DNA of 51,034 nucleotides from Oscillospiraceae bacterium. GTDB lineage: Bacteria > Bacillota > Clostridia > Oscillospirales > Oscillospiraceae. The notes under the pieces were generated by a model. The model did not search any database. It saw only the letters and a list, made by a program, of their open reading frames with translations, and was not told the origin of the DNA. Both the position numbers and the translations under genes were made by a program. Where the stretch lies: assembly GCA_015067495.1 (NCBI GenBank), contig SVMI01000013.1:1-51034 (forward strand), given 5' to 3'. Positions 23,709-32,681 of this stretch are shown piece by piece; the stretch's first letter is position 1; the number at the start of each line of letters is the position of its first letter.

Positions 23709-24478
23709 TGCAGTGGAGTGCTGATTACAAGTTTATCGATGTCCATACCCATATGGGTCCCCAGTATCCCGTCTATGTGCCGGAAAACGACGTGGACAGC
23801 ATGGTGCGCTACATGGATGAGTGCAACATTGAGTACATCATCTCCGCACCGATGCAGGATCTGTTCGTGACGGGCTTCTGCCGTGAGGACATCACCGATG
23901 CCATGCGCCGTTACCCCAACCGCGTCAAGGGCTACTTCAGCTTCAATCCCAACGTGCCTGCCTCCGCCATGGAGATGGAAAAGGCATTTGCCGAAAATCC
24001 CGGCTATGTGGGTCTGAAGTTCCTGCCGGACTATCACCGCACCAACATCACCGATCCCAAATTCGAAGAAGCACTGGCATTCGCCAACGAGAATGAACTG
24101 CTCCTGCTGTCCCACACATGGGGTCTTTCCATGCAGGGCGAGCAGTGCAATTCCGCCGACAAGATCGCAATGATTCTGGAGAAGTATCCCAAGATCAACT
24201 TCATCATGGGTCACTCCATTCAGGGTCAGACAGAGCTGGCGATCGACCTTGCCAAGACCTATCGGAACGCCTACCTCGACCTGTGCGACACCGGCCGCTT
24301 CTACGGCATCATTGAAAAGATGGTGGACGGTGCCGGCGCAGATCGGATCCTGTATGCCACCGATGCACCGCTGCAGGGCTATCGCTTCATTCAGGGCGCG
24401 GTGTTCTCCGCGGATATTACCGAGGAGCAGCGTCGCATGATTTTCCGCGACAATGCTGCAAGATTGCTGAAGCTGTAA
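23708..24478 (+). CDS. Amidohydrolase-2 family hydrolase, copy 1
   Basis: The 256-residue protein has the full amidohydrolase-2 ligand set: FIDVHTHMGPQ (HxH), LLLSHTWGLSM, INFIMGHSIQG and ILYATDAPLQGYR (Asp). Relatives hydrolyse or decarboxylate small ring or carboxylate compounds; the substrate is unknown. It overlaps the upstream gene's stop by 1 base (TAATG). A near-duplicate follows 13 bases downstream. Metal dependence is inferred from the family. Confidence 0.82.
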   Translation: MQWSADYKFIDVHTHMGPQYPVYVPENDVDSMVRYMDECNIEYIISAPMQDLFVTGFCREDITDAMRRYPNRVKGYFSFNPNVPASAMEMEKAFAENPGYVGLKFLPDYHRTNITDPKFEEALAFANENELLLLSHTWGLSMQGEQCNSADKIAMILEKYPKINFIMGHSIQGQTELAIDLAKTYRNAYLDLCDTGRFYGIIEKMVDGAGADRILYATDAPLQGYRFIQGAVFSADITEEQRRMIFRDNAARLLKL

Positions 24479-24491
24479 CAGAGGTGAAACA

Positions 24492-25265
24492 ATGAAACAG
24501 TGGACTGTTGATTATCAATTCATCGATGTACATACCCACATGGGACCTCAGTATCCCATCTATGTTCCCGAGAACGATGCCGACGGCATGGTCCGTTACA
24601 TGGATGAGTGCAACATCGAGTACATCATTTCCGCGCCCATGGAGGATCTTCACTCCAAGGGCTCGAAGCGGCAGGATATCACCGACGCCATGCGCCGCTA
24701 TCCCAACCGCATCAAGGGTTATTTCAGCTTCAATCCCAATGACCCTGCCACAGTGGAGGAAATTGAGAAGGCATTTGCGGAAAATCCCGGCTATGTGGGT
24801 CTGAAGTTCCTGCCGGACTATCACCGCACCAACATCACTGATGCAAAGTACGCTGATGCGCTGGCATTTGCGGATGAAAAGAAGCTGCTTGTGCTGTCCC
24901 ACACATGGGGTCTTTCCATGCAGGGCGAGCAGAGAAATTCCGCGGACAAGATTGCAATGATTCTGGAGAAGTATCCCAAGATCAACTTCATCATGGGTCA
25001 CTCCATTCAGGGTCAGACGGAGCTGGCGATCGACCTTGCCAAGACCTATCGGAATGCCTACCTCGACTTGTGTGACACCGGCCGCTTCTACGGCATCATT
25101 GAAAAAATGATCGATGGCGCAGGTGCTGACCGGGTGCTGTACGCAACCGATGCGCCCCTGCAGGGCTACCGCTTCATTCAGGGCGCGGTGTTCTCCGCGG
25201 ACATTACCGATGCGGAAAAGCGGTTGATCCTGCGCGACAATGCAGCAAGACTTTTGAAGCTGTAA
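24492..25265 (+). CDS. Amidohydrolase-2 family hydrolase, copy 2
   Basis: This 257-residue paralogue is very similar to the preceding gene and retains FIDVHTHMGPQ, LVLSHTWGLSM, FIMGHSIQG and YATDAPLQGYR. Differences cluster around residues 48-60 (MEDLHSKGSKRQD here versus MQDLFVTGFCRED) and 80-90, near the expected mouth of the barrel. The middle of the gene is almost identical at DNA level to copy 1. ATG at 24492 follows GAGGTGAAAC. The pair may act on related substrates or form a hetero-oligomer. Confidence 0.82.
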   Translation: MKQWTVDYQFIDVHTHMGPQYPIYVPENDADGMVRYMDECNIEYIISAPMEDLHSKGSKRQDITDAMRRYPNRIKGYFSFNPNDPATVEEIEKAFAENPGYVGLKFLPDYHRTNITDAKYADALAFADEKKLLVLSHTWGLSMQGEQRNSADKIAMILEKYPKINFIMGHSIQGQTELAIDLAKTYRNAYLDLCDTGRFYGIIEKMIDGAGADRVLYATDAPLQGYRFIQGAVFSADITDAEKRLILRDNAARLLKL

Positions 25266-25278
25266 AGGAGGATAAACA

Positions 25279-26634
25279 ATGAGTATTCTGATCGGAATGA
25301 AGCGTCAGGATCTGGAGAAAGCACTCCGTCCTGTTGGCGTGGAAATCGGCGAAGAGCGCGTGGAGGCATGCTGCCTCTATGTCAAATCCGAGGCTGCCGA
25401 GGCAGTTTGGATCGTGCTGGACTTCATGGACTTCAACCTAAACGTGGTCAAGACCGTGCGGGATGCGGTGGTGGCAAAGACCGGCATCGCAGCCGAGCAT
25501 GTTCACGTTCTGTCCACCCACAACCACGGCGGTGGTACGCCTGATCTGGAAGTGCTTTCGGATGTTGTGGCGGATGCCGCCTGCGAAGCAAAGGCAACTG
25601 CCCGGGCAGCCAAGATGCGCACTGCCAACGCAAGACCTGAAAAGCGGGTCAACTACCTCAGAAGAATCTACGTTCCTGAGCTGGAGGGCTGCACCACCTA
25701 CTGGTTTGGTGTGGGCGATTTTGAGGGCTTTGAGACCTTCGACGCAGCACCCCATATCGAGCATGCCATCAACGATGTGGTCAAGGGTCATCTTGCCTAT
25801 TTCGGTACTGAGCCTACCAAGCGTCCCTACACCCCGTGGCCCGAGGCGGACGATCTGCTGACCGCGGTGGAGTTCCGTGCCATCGAGGACGACGCGCCCA
25901 TCGGCTCTCTGGTTCGTTTTGCTTCCCATGTCAACTGCGACAACGGCGGCGGCTATCTGGAGGGCGACTTCCCCTATGTGCTGCGCCAGAGAATGGAAGC
26001 GGCACTGGGCGGCAATTCCATGTTCTTTACCGGCCCCTGCGGCGATGTCTGCCCTTGGATGGCAAAGAAGAGAGACGGCACCTCTGCCATGATCGGCAAT
26101 CACCTTGCGGATACCGCATTGAAGGCACTGCAGGATGTTCCCTTCGAGCCGGTCACCAAGTTTGCGGATCTGACGCAGCCGGTGGATCTTCCTGTCCGCG
26201 CGGAAGTGCTGGCAGGGGACGTGCAGCTGCCCGAGGAGATCCCCGAGGATCTGCCCAACCGCCGCAGATATCTGGAAGCAGTCAGAACAAAAGACAGCAT
26301 GGACTTCCTGGTCGAAAAGTATAAGGAAGGCGTGGAAGGTCCTCTGACCGATACCGTCGAGATCCATTTGGGCTTCCTGCGGCTGAATGATGTGATCTTT
26401 GCCGCGTTCCCCGGCGAGACCTTCTCCACCACCGGCGAAGCGCTGCGCGCGGCTTACCCGGAGCTGAATATCTCCACCGTCACCGAGCATTGGCGCACCG
26501 TCATGTATCTGCCCCCCAAGGAAGACCTTGCCAATGGCAGCTACGAAGCCACCTGCCGTGTCACCGATGAAGGTGCTGCTGAGATTCTTGCGGAGAAGTC
26601 CATCGAAACCATGGCTTCGTTCCTGAAAGCATAA
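25279..26634 (+). CDS. Neutral/alkaline-ceramidase-like hydrolase
   Basis: The 451-residue protein resembles the neutral/alkaline non-lysosomal ceramidase family (PF04734) in layout. It shows VHVLSTHNHGGGTPD, a HVNCDNGGGYLEGDFPYVL segment equivalent to the metal/serine active-site loop, FFTGPCGDVCPWM and late FAAFPGETFSTTGEALR. There is no signal peptide, and it is shorter than true ceramidases, which are secreted and about 650 residues. Intracellular members of this superfamily are common in carbohydrate loci and of unknown substrate, so amide hydrolysis is only a guess. ATG at 25279 has AAAGGAGG upstream. Confidence 0.65.
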   Translation: MSILIGMKRQDLEKALRPVGVEIGEERVEACCLYVKSEAAEAVWIVLDFMDFNLNVVKTVRDAVVAKTGIAAEHVHVLSTHNHGGGTPDLEVLSDVVADAACEAKATARAAKMRTANARPEKRVNYLRRIYVPELEGCTTYWFGVGDFEGFETFDAAPHIEHAINDVVKGHLAYFGTEPTKRPYTPWPEADDLLTAVEFRAIEDDAPIGSLVRFASHVNCDNGGGYLEGDFPYVLRQRMEAALGGNSMFFTGPCGDVCPWMAKKRDGTSAMIGNHLADTALKALQDVPFEPVTKFADLTQPVDLPVRAEVLAGDVQLPEEIPEDLPNRRRYLEAVRTKDSMDFLVEKYKEGVEGPLTDTVEIHLGFLRLNDVIFAAFPGETFSTTGEALRAAYPELNISTVTEHWRTVMYLPPKEDLANGSYEATCRVTDEGAAEILAEKSIETMASFLKA

Positions 26635-26687
26635 ATCCCCGCGACAGCGGTTAAGAAGAGAAAATATATTTTTGGAGGATATTATCT

Positions 26688-28088
26688 ATGAAAACCAAGC
26701 TCAGACCCAGAATTGGCCTGCTGCCCACCGGCCTCAACATGTACTTCCATCAGTACCCCAACCTGAAGGCCATGGGCATGGCAATGTACGGCAAGCTGCT
26801 CGCTCACTTGGAGGAGTATGCTGACGTCGTTTCCCCCGGCCTCGTGGACACCTACGATACTGCCGCAAAGGCAGCCGAGCTGCTGTCCACCAGCGACATC
26901 GACATCCTGCTGATCTTCCCCTTCGGCTACACCACCGGCATGATGATCGCTCCCACCGTCAAGGCTACCAATGTTCCCATCCGTCTGATCAACGCCCACG
27001 AGGATGCTTCTTACGACTACAAGAATGCGGATACCGAGCTGTACCTGCACCACGAGGGTGCTTGCCCCATCCCCGAGTACTCCTGCACGCTGGTAGCGAT
27101 GAAGCGTAAGTTCCAGGTCATCACCGGCTACTTTGGTCAGGATCACTTCTGGAACGAGATCAAGCGTCACTGCATGGGTGCCGCCGCCGCAAAGGCTTAT
27201 TCCCGCTGTCGCTTCGGCTGCATCGGCAACACCTACACCGACATGGTGGATATGCCCGTTGACGATCACCGTATCCTGCGCGCAACCGGTCAGCTGGTCT
27301 GCCGTCCCGAGATCGAAGAGGTGGAGAAGGCATACGATGCCGTTACCGACGAGCAGCTGCAGGAGATGTACAAGGAATTCCGCGAGTACTACGAGGTGGA
27401 CGATTCCGTTACCGACGATCATATGCGTGAGTCCGCAAAGATCGCTGTCGCCTTCGACTACATCGTCAAGAAGTACAAGCTGGACGCTCTGGGCTTCTAC
27501 TGGTGGGGTCAGTCCGAGAAGCTGATCGAGCTGCGCAGCCAGTCCGCTCTGGCAGCCTCCCGCCTGACCGCTATGGGTATCCCCACCGTTACCGAGGGTG
27601 ACGTCAAGGCTGCTATGGCAATGAAGATCCTGAACCTGCTGGGCGGCGGCGGTATGTTCCTGGAGTTCTTCTCTCAGGACTTCGACGAGAACTTCATCAT
27701 GATGGGTCACGACGGTCCTTCCAACGTCGATCTGGCAGACGGCAAGCCCAAGCTGCAGAACCTGACTGTCCACCACGGCAAGATCGGTGAGGGTCTGGGC
27801 ATCGACTTCGACATGAAGCAGGGTCCCATCACCATCCTGAACCTGACCCAAGTCGGCACTGAGAAGACCTTCAAGCTGATCTATACCGTCGCAGAGATCG
27901 TCCCCGGCGACATCCTGAACATCGGTAACCCCAACTGCCGCATCCGCATGCAGAAGCCCATTCCCGAGTTCTACAACGACTGGTGCATCAACGGCCCCGG
28001 CCACCACAGCGCTCTGGGCATCGGCGACCTGTCCAAGGAGATCGAGGTCTTTGCACAGGCAATGGACTTCGAGTGTGTCCGCGTTTAA
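26688..28088 (+). CDS. L-arabinose/L-fucose-isomerase-family protein
   Basis: The 466-residue protein has the fucose/arabinose isomerase fold signature: an N-terminal IGLLPTGLNMYFHQYP strand, central VTEGDVKAAMAMKIL with a candidate metal Glu, FFSQDFDENFIMMGHDGPSN and the C-terminal INGPGHHSALGIGD with the His ligand region. Family members interconvert aldoses and ketoses using Mn2+. It is not a close AraA or FucI, so the sugar is uncertain. Codon use is strikingly optimised for highly expressed genes (CTG, ACC, AAG dominate), suggesting this is the most abundant product of the operon. Confidence 0.8.
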   Translation: MKTKLRPRIGLLPTGLNMYFHQYPNLKAMGMAMYGKLLAHLEEYADVVSPGLVDTYDTAAKAAELLSTSDIDILLIFPFGYTTGMMIAPTVKATNVPIRLINAHEDASYDYKNADTELYLHHEGACPIPEYSCTLVAMKRKFQVITGYFGQDHFWNEIKRHCMGAAAAKAYSRCRFGCIGNTYTDMVDMPVDDHRILRATGQLVCRPEIEEVEKAYDAVTDEQLQEMYKEFREYYEVDDSVTDDHMRESAKIAVAFDYIVKKYKLDALGFYWWGQSEKLIELRSQSALAASRLTAMGIPTVTEGDVKAAMAMKILNLLGGGGMFLEFFSQDFDENFIMMGHDGPSNVDLADGKPKLQNLTVHHGKIGEGLGIDFDMKQGPITILNLTQVGTEKTFKLIYTVAEIVPGDILNIGNPNCRIRMQKPIPEFYNDWCINGPGHHSALGIGDLSKEIEVFAQAMDFECVRV

Positions 28089-28126
28089 TTGACAACTGAT
28101 TTCATTAAGAAAGGCTGGTATTGATA

Positions 28127-30292
28127 ATGAAGCTTATCCCTACTCCTCAGGTGTACCGCTATGCAGAAGCCATCAAGCCCATCTGCGGCTTTGCAAGCAT
28201 CGTCTGCAATGTGGAAAAAAATGATACCATCGAGTGGAGCCTGAAGAAGCTGGCTGAGGTTGCCGGCGGAAACGGTACCGATGTTCTGACGCTTCGCAGC
28301 GGTGATGACAAGTTCTTTGAAGAGAAGAACGCAACTGAGCAGGGCTATATCCTGACCCGTGACGCAAAGGGCGTTACCATTACCGCACAGACCTCCATCG
28401 GTATGATGTACGGTCTGATGACCCTGTGCCAGCTGTGCGAGGAAGCTCCCGAGACCTTCGAGATCTATGACCGTCCCCAGATCCGTTTCCGCGGCAATAT
28501 GAATACGCTGTGGGCGGAGTCCGGCGTGTGGTCTTACGACTTCGGCGATGGTATCGAGGCTGCCAAGCACCGTCTGGAGGTCGCCATTGATGACTGCGCC
28601 CGTTCCAAGCTGAATATGATGTACATCGACGCCTTCGGTTACGCAACCGAGCGTTTCCCCGGCTATGACAAGCTGATGAGCGAATTGGCTGCTTACGGCC
28701 GCGTGCGCGGTGTGCGCATGATGTTCGGTGCTTACGGCATGAGCTACGGAGCTTCCGGTCACAAAAACGGCTACTACGGCAAGGTCTACCGCAACCGCCG
28801 TCCCTATCCCGACGGAGAGCTGTACGATTGCATCGGCACTTATGACAAGGGCCATGACCCCAAGGACATCAAGGGCGCATCCTACGGCACGTGTCTTACC
28901 AACCGCGAGCTGATCGACGATAAGATCGAGGAGATCCGTCAGTATCTGCGCGCCACCGGCACCAGCATGATCTACATGCACAACATGGATGCTGACCAGA
29001 TCCATGAGCCTCTGTGGCTGGCTCGCTGCGAGTGCTGCCGCAAGGAATTCCCCAACGACAGCCTTTATGCGGAAGACGGCGCAGCCGGCGCATTTGCCCG
29101 CTTCTACGACCAGATGCTGGATGCCCTTCTGCCCGAATTCCCCGACCTGATCATCTGCCCCGTCAGCCCCGGCTATGCCTACGCTGACTCCTCCGAGGAT
29201 GAGGACTTCGAGAAGTGCCGCCAGTTCTGGGGTGCTGTTTACAAGTATTGCCGCAACCGGGAGTTCATCGTGCCGACCTTCCGTGAGCTGTTCTATCAGC
29301 ACGAGTCCAATGAGCTGCGCTTTGACCTGATCCGCGAGGTTCTGCCCTCCATCGGCTGTGTCTACTTCTCCAGCGGCGACGGCTTCTACTCCGACAAGAT
29401 CTACACCCCCAGCGCGGCTTACACGGTCACCATGCGTGACTCTGATGTGATGATCTGCGCCAACGGCGGTGCTCTGCAGAAGCCCACCCAGATGGCAAAT
29501 GCTGAGTATCTGTGGAATCCCGACCACTCCGCATTCTACAATCTGGAGCTGATCGGCTCTTATCAGGAGCAGATGGCACACTACACCGACTTCCGCGAGT
29601 GCCGCATCCGTCCCGAGGGCATCTACGGCGATGACGGTCTGCTGGAGACCAGCTGTGCATTGCTCTTTGGCAAGGCACACGCCAAGCGCATCGCGGATAT
29701 CTTCCGCCTGCGGGGCAAGAACGGCGAAACGCCCATTTTCACCGCATGTAACGTGGAGCTGTGGACCAACTACACCAAGGTCAACTTCCCCATGCTGTGG
29801 GATACGCCGGTTCCTTCCGCACAGCAGCAGACCTTCCGTGAACGCTTCAGCGAGTGCGGCATGGTCACCGTGGCTGCAAGAGACATCCTTGAGGAGATCC
29901 TCGAAGCTGACGACCTGAGTGCCGACACCCGTGAGCATCTGGAGTTCCTGCTGGACTGCGCCAAGATGGGCAGCAAGCTGTGCAACCAGCTGACCCGCTA
30001 CATGGATCTGTACATCGAGGCACACAACTACCTCGATTTCAAGAACTACACACCCAAGGGCGACGACCTGATCACCCGCTGTGAGGCTCTGATCAAGGAT
30101 GCACGCCGTGAGGCGGATGCCGTCAAGGATGATAAGCGTCAGCCCTTCGATCCCGCAGAAGGTGCGTTGGTGCGCCGCCGTGATATGTTCGAGTTCATCG
30201 CCTACTGCGCCGGACAGATCATCAAGAGCATCAAGACCCTCAGACGCATTCCCGAGGATCGCAGACCTCTGAACGTACGTACTTGGTGGTAA
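28127..30292 (+). CDS. GH20-related glycoside hydrolase-like protein
   Basis: The 721-residue protein opens with a GH20b/GH84-type alpha/beta domain (GYILTRDAKGVTITAQ, TSIGMMYGLMTLCQL), then a TIM-barrel (RPQIRFRGNMNTLWAESG, SKLNMMYIDAFGYATE, MIYMHNMDADQIHEPLWLAR, CECCRKEFPND) and a C-terminal helical region. The canonical GH20 Asp-Glu pair is not obvious; Asp residues in MHNMDADQ occupy the expected site, so assignment to a numbered GH family is uncertain. No signal peptide: cytoplasmic, fitting processing of imported oligosaccharides. ATG at 28127 is preferred over the TTG at 28121. Last gene of the operon. Confidence 0.65.
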   Translation: MKLIPTPQVYRYAEAIKPICGFASIVCNVEKNDTIEWSLKKLAEVAGGNGTDVLTLRSGDDKFFEEKNATEQGYILTRDAKGVTITAQTSIGMMYGLMTLCQLCEEAPETFEIYDRPQIRFRGNMNTLWAESGVWSYDFGDGIEAAKHRLEVAIDDCARSKLNMMYIDAFGYATERFPGYDKLMSELAAYGRVRGVRMMFGAYGMSYGASGHKNGYYGKVYRNRRPYPDGELYDCIGTYDKGHDPKDIKGASYGTCLTNRELIDDKIEEIRQYLRATGTSMIYMHNMDADQIHEPLWLARCECCRKEFPNDSLYAEDGAAGAFARFYDQMLDALLPEFPDLIICPVSPGYAYADSSEDEDFEKCRQFWGAVYKYCRNREFIVPTFRELFYQHESNELRFDLIREVLPSIGCVYFSSGDGFYSDKIYTPSAAYTVTMRDSDVMICANGGALQKPTQMANAEYLWNPDHSAFYNLELIGSYQEQMAHYTDFRECRIRPEGIYGDDGLLETSCALLFGKAHAKRIADIFRLRGKNGETPIFTACNVELWTNYTKVNFPMLWDTPVPSAQQQTFRERFSECGMVTVAARDILEEILEADDLSADTREHLEFLLDCAKMGSKLCNQLTRYMDLYIEAHNYLDFKNYTPKGDDLITRCEALIKDARREADAVKDDKRQPFDPAEGALVRRRDMFEFIAYCAGQIIKSIKTLRRIPEDRRPLNVRTWW

Positions 30293-30302
30293 TGACACAA
30301 TA

Positions 30303-30336
30303 AAAAATAAGGACGGAGTGATCCGTCCTTATTTTT
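30303..30336. terminator. Bidirectional terminator of catabolic operon and AKR gene
   Basis: A perfect 15-bp stem (AAAAATAAGGACGGA and complement) around GTGA ends in TTTTT on both strands, between convergent genes. Confidence 0.9.
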
Positions 30337-30345
30337 GTGTCTTAT

Positions 30346-31527
30346 TTAGCCGTACAGCTTGAAAATCTCTACAAATTTCCGTGCAATGCGGTAGATGGGA
30401 CCCTCCAGCTCCTTGGAGGCAGCCTTCAGCTGCTTGCGAATTTCAATGTGCTGGGGGCAGTGCTTTTCGCACTTGCCGCACTCTACGCACAGCCGGGCAG
30501 AGGTCTCGGTCTTGCGGGCGGCACTGCACATGAAATGCTCCTTCAAGCCGGCGAATTTTCCCTCGGAATAGCAGCGGTTATAGGCGGCGAAGGCGCCGGG
30601 GATATCTACGCCCATGGGGCAGGGCATACAGTAGCTGCAGCCGGTGCAGGGGACTTTCATCTTTGCGTTGATGGCACGCAGAACCCGTGCGATCATCGCC
30701 TGATCCTCATCGGTCAGCATGCCTACCTCACTTTCGGAAGCGGTCTGGATGTTTTCCATTACCATTTCCATGGAATTCATGCCGGACAGCACACAGGTGA
30801 CCTCCGGCTGATCCCACAGCCAACGCAGTGACCACTGTGCCGGTGTGCCGGCAACACTGTGCTTTGCAAATTCCTCCTGCGCCTGTTCAGGCAAATTGTT
30901 GACCAGCTTGCCGCCCCGCAGCGGCTCCATGATGATCACGGGCAGACCCTTGGCGGCTGCGTACTGCAGACCCCGGCGACCGGCTTGCGTGTGTTCATCC
31001 ATGTAGTTGTACTGGATCTGGCAGAAATCCCAGTCGTATACGTCGATCAGCTTGCAGAAATTTTCGGTGTTGCCGTGGTAGGAGAAGCCCACCTGCCGGA
31101 CAGCGCCGGATTTTTTCTTCTCCTCCAGAAAATCGAGAATGCCCATCTGAATGAGCTTTTCCCACGTCTTCACATCGGTGAGCATATGCATCAGATAATA
31201 GTCGATGTGATCGGTCTGCAGGCGATCCAGATGCTCCTGAAAGATCTTGTCCATCTGCTCCCGGGACTTGATCATGTAGTGGGGGAGCTTGGTTGCCAGC
31301 TTGATCTTGTCGCGGACGTTGTTTTTTGCGAGGATCTCGCCCACGGCGACCTCGCTGCCGGGGTAGATGTAAGCGGTGTCAAAGTAGTTGACACCGGCAT
31401 CGATGGCGGCAAGCAGCTCACGCTCTGCCTCCTCAAGGTCGATGCTGCCGTTCTTGCGCTGGAAGCGCATGCAGCCGAAGCCGAGAACGGATATGTCGTT
31501 GCCGTATTTGTCTTTGCGGTATTTCAT
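30346..31527 (-). CDS. Iron-sulfur aldo/keto reductase
   Basis: The 393-residue protein has an aldo/keto reductase barrel: SVLGFGCMRFQ, AGVNYFDTAYIYPGSE with catalytic Asp and Tyr, IKLATKLP with Lys, and IDYYLMHMLTD in which His occupies the usual place. A ferredoxin-like tail carries two 4Fe-4S motifs, CTGCSYCMPCPMG and CVECGKCEKHCP. Such fusions are widespread in Clostridia and probably couple carbonyl reduction to ferredoxin-type electrons. ATG at 31527 is favoured over 31533 by the spacing from AAAGGGGC. It is cotranscribed with the upstream trigger-factor-like gene, 23 bases apart. Confidence 0.88.
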   Translation of the reverse strand: MKYRKDKYGNDISVLGFGCMRFQRKNGSIDLEEAERELLAAIDAGVNYFDTAYIYPGSEVAVGEILAKNNVRDKIKLATKLPHYMIKSREQMDKIFQEHLDRLQTDHIDYYLMHMLTDVKTWEKLIQMGILDFLEEKKKSGAVRQVGFSYHGNTENFCKLIDVYDWDFCQIQYNYMDEHTQAGRRGLQYAAAKGLPVIIMEPLRGGKLVNNLPEQAQEEFAKHSVAGTPAQWSLRWLWDQPEVTCVLSGMNSMEMVMENIQTASESEVGMLTDEDQAMIARVLRAINAKMKVPCTGCSYCMPCPMGVDIPGAFAAYNRCYSEGKFAGLKEHFMCSAARKTETSARLCVECGKCEKHCPQHIEIRKQLKAASKELEGPIYRIARKFVEIFKLYG

Positions 31528-31550
31528 AAGCATCTGCCCCTTTCTGCCGT

Positions 31551-32495
31551 TCAGGCGATTGTGATGACGGCTGCGTCACGGATCAGCTGCATGACCTTGC
31601 TGGTCATAATGCTGCGCATCAGTGCTTTTTCAAATTCTTCGCTGTAGTATTCCTTCAGCTGCTCGGCATTGATGCCGTTCTGCTGACAGATCAGGGCGAT
31701 TGCCTGACTGATCTCTTCTTCTGTTGCACTCAGCTGCTCCAGCTCTACGATCTTGTCGACGGCGGCAAAGTTGCGAAGTGCTGCCTCCGCAGCGGGGTAA
31801 GCATCCTTGCGCAGGGCTTCGACGGTGGTGTTCATGAAGGAGCAGTACATCTCAAGGCTCAGACCCTGCTGTGCCAGCTGACCCTCCAGCGAGCGCAGCT
31901 GCTCCTGCACGGCGGCTTCCAGCTCCTCGGGATCGACGGTGTAGTCAAGGGTTGCGGCTGCCTGACGGAGCAGACGGTCCTGCAGATCCATCTCTGCACG
32001 CTCGTCGATGTAGGCCTGCATGCTTTCGGTCATCTTCTGACGCATCTGCTCAAGGCTGTCACACTGACCCACTTCCTTGGCAAAGGTGTCGTCCAGCTGG
32101 TAGGCTTCCTTGATGCGGATCTCGTGGATCACACAGCGGAATTCCGCTTCCTTGCCGGCAAGCTCAGGCGCATGGTAAGCCTCGGGGAAGGTGACCTTCA
32201 CGATGACCTGATCGCCGGGATCTTTGTCCAGCAGCTGCTCTTCAAAGCCGGGGATAAAGGTGCCGCTGCCCAGCACGAGGGTCTGCTTTTCAGCAGTACC
32301 GCCGGGGAACTGCACACCGTCGCAGAAGCCGGCATAATCCAGAACCACTTCGTCGCCGGACTGGGTGGGACGACCGATCACGGGGGTGATGCGGGGCGTT
32401 TGCTGCAGCAGACGCTGCAGCTGGCGATCCACCTCTTCAGGTGTGACGGTGTGGCGGGTAAGAGTGGCCTCAAGACCACGATAAGTAAAACGCAT
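31551..32495 (-). CDS. Trigger-factor-like PPIase lacking the ribosome-binding domain
   Basis: The 314-residue protein contains an FKBP-type PPIase domain (GDEVVLDYAGFCDGVQFPGG, LVLGSGTFIPGFEEQLL, VKVTFPEAYHAPELAGKEA) followed by the helical C-terminal chaperone arms of trigger factor (VDPEELEAAVQEQL to the end). The first ~110 residues of ordinary trigger factor, including the GFRxGKxP ribosome-docking loop, are missing: the protein starts 50 residues before the PPIase. It is therefore a ribosome-free chaperone. ATG at 32495 follows AAGGAG. It is paired with the iron-sulfur AKR. Confidence 0.85.
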   Translation of the reverse strand: MRFTYRGLEATLTRHTVTPEEVDRQLQRLLQQTPRITPVIGRPTQSGDEVVLDYAGFCDGVQFPGGTAEKQTLVLGSGTFIPGFEEQLLDKDPGDQVIVKVTFPEAYHAPELAGKEAEFRCVIHEIRIKEAYQLDDTFAKEVGQCDSLEQMRQKMTESMQAYIDERAEMDLQDRLLRQAAATLDYTVDPEELEAAVQEQLRSLEGQLAQQGLSLEMYCSFMNTTVEALRKDAYPAAEAALRNFAAVDKIVELEQLSATEEEISQAIALICQQNGINAEQLKEYYSEEFEKALMRSIMTSKVMQLIRDAAVITIA

Positions 32496-32526
32496 GATAG
32501 AACTCCTTATACAATTATAATAATGA

Positions 32527-32555
32527 AATCATATACGCACACGAACCGTTTGTCA
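32527..32555 (-). promoter_or_regulatory. Promoter of the trigger-factor-like/AKR operon
   Basis: Minus strand TTGACA (32555-32550), 17 bases, TATGAT (32532-32527), 31 bases before the start codon. Confidence 0.75.
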
Positions 32556-32587
32556 AGGAATATTCCTAAAATCTGTTGGAAAACGTA

Positions 32588-32655
32588 TTGACAAATGAAG
32601 CACATTGTGGCAATATATTGTATAGCGGCATTCAAAAAAACACAAGATGTTGTAT
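32588..32655 (+). promoter_or_regulatory. nrdD promoter with two NrdR-like boxes
   Basis: TTGACA is at 32588-32593. Two 16-base NrdR-type boxes with cores CAATATATTG (32611-32620) and CAAGATGTTG (32643-32652) are exactly 32 bases apart, three helical turns, the spacing known for NrdR repression. The first box overlaps the -10 region. This predicts dNTP-sensitive repression of the class III reductase. Confidence 0.75.
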
Positions 32656-32681
32656 ACAATTTGCGAAAGACGGTGTTTCAA

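Noticed and set aside
28085..30298. 737-codon minus-strand open frame
   Set aside because: It is the complement of the GH20-related gene, with low-complexity Val/Gly/Ala/Leu composition and no recognisable domain. The plus-strand reading has family motifs and strong codon bias.
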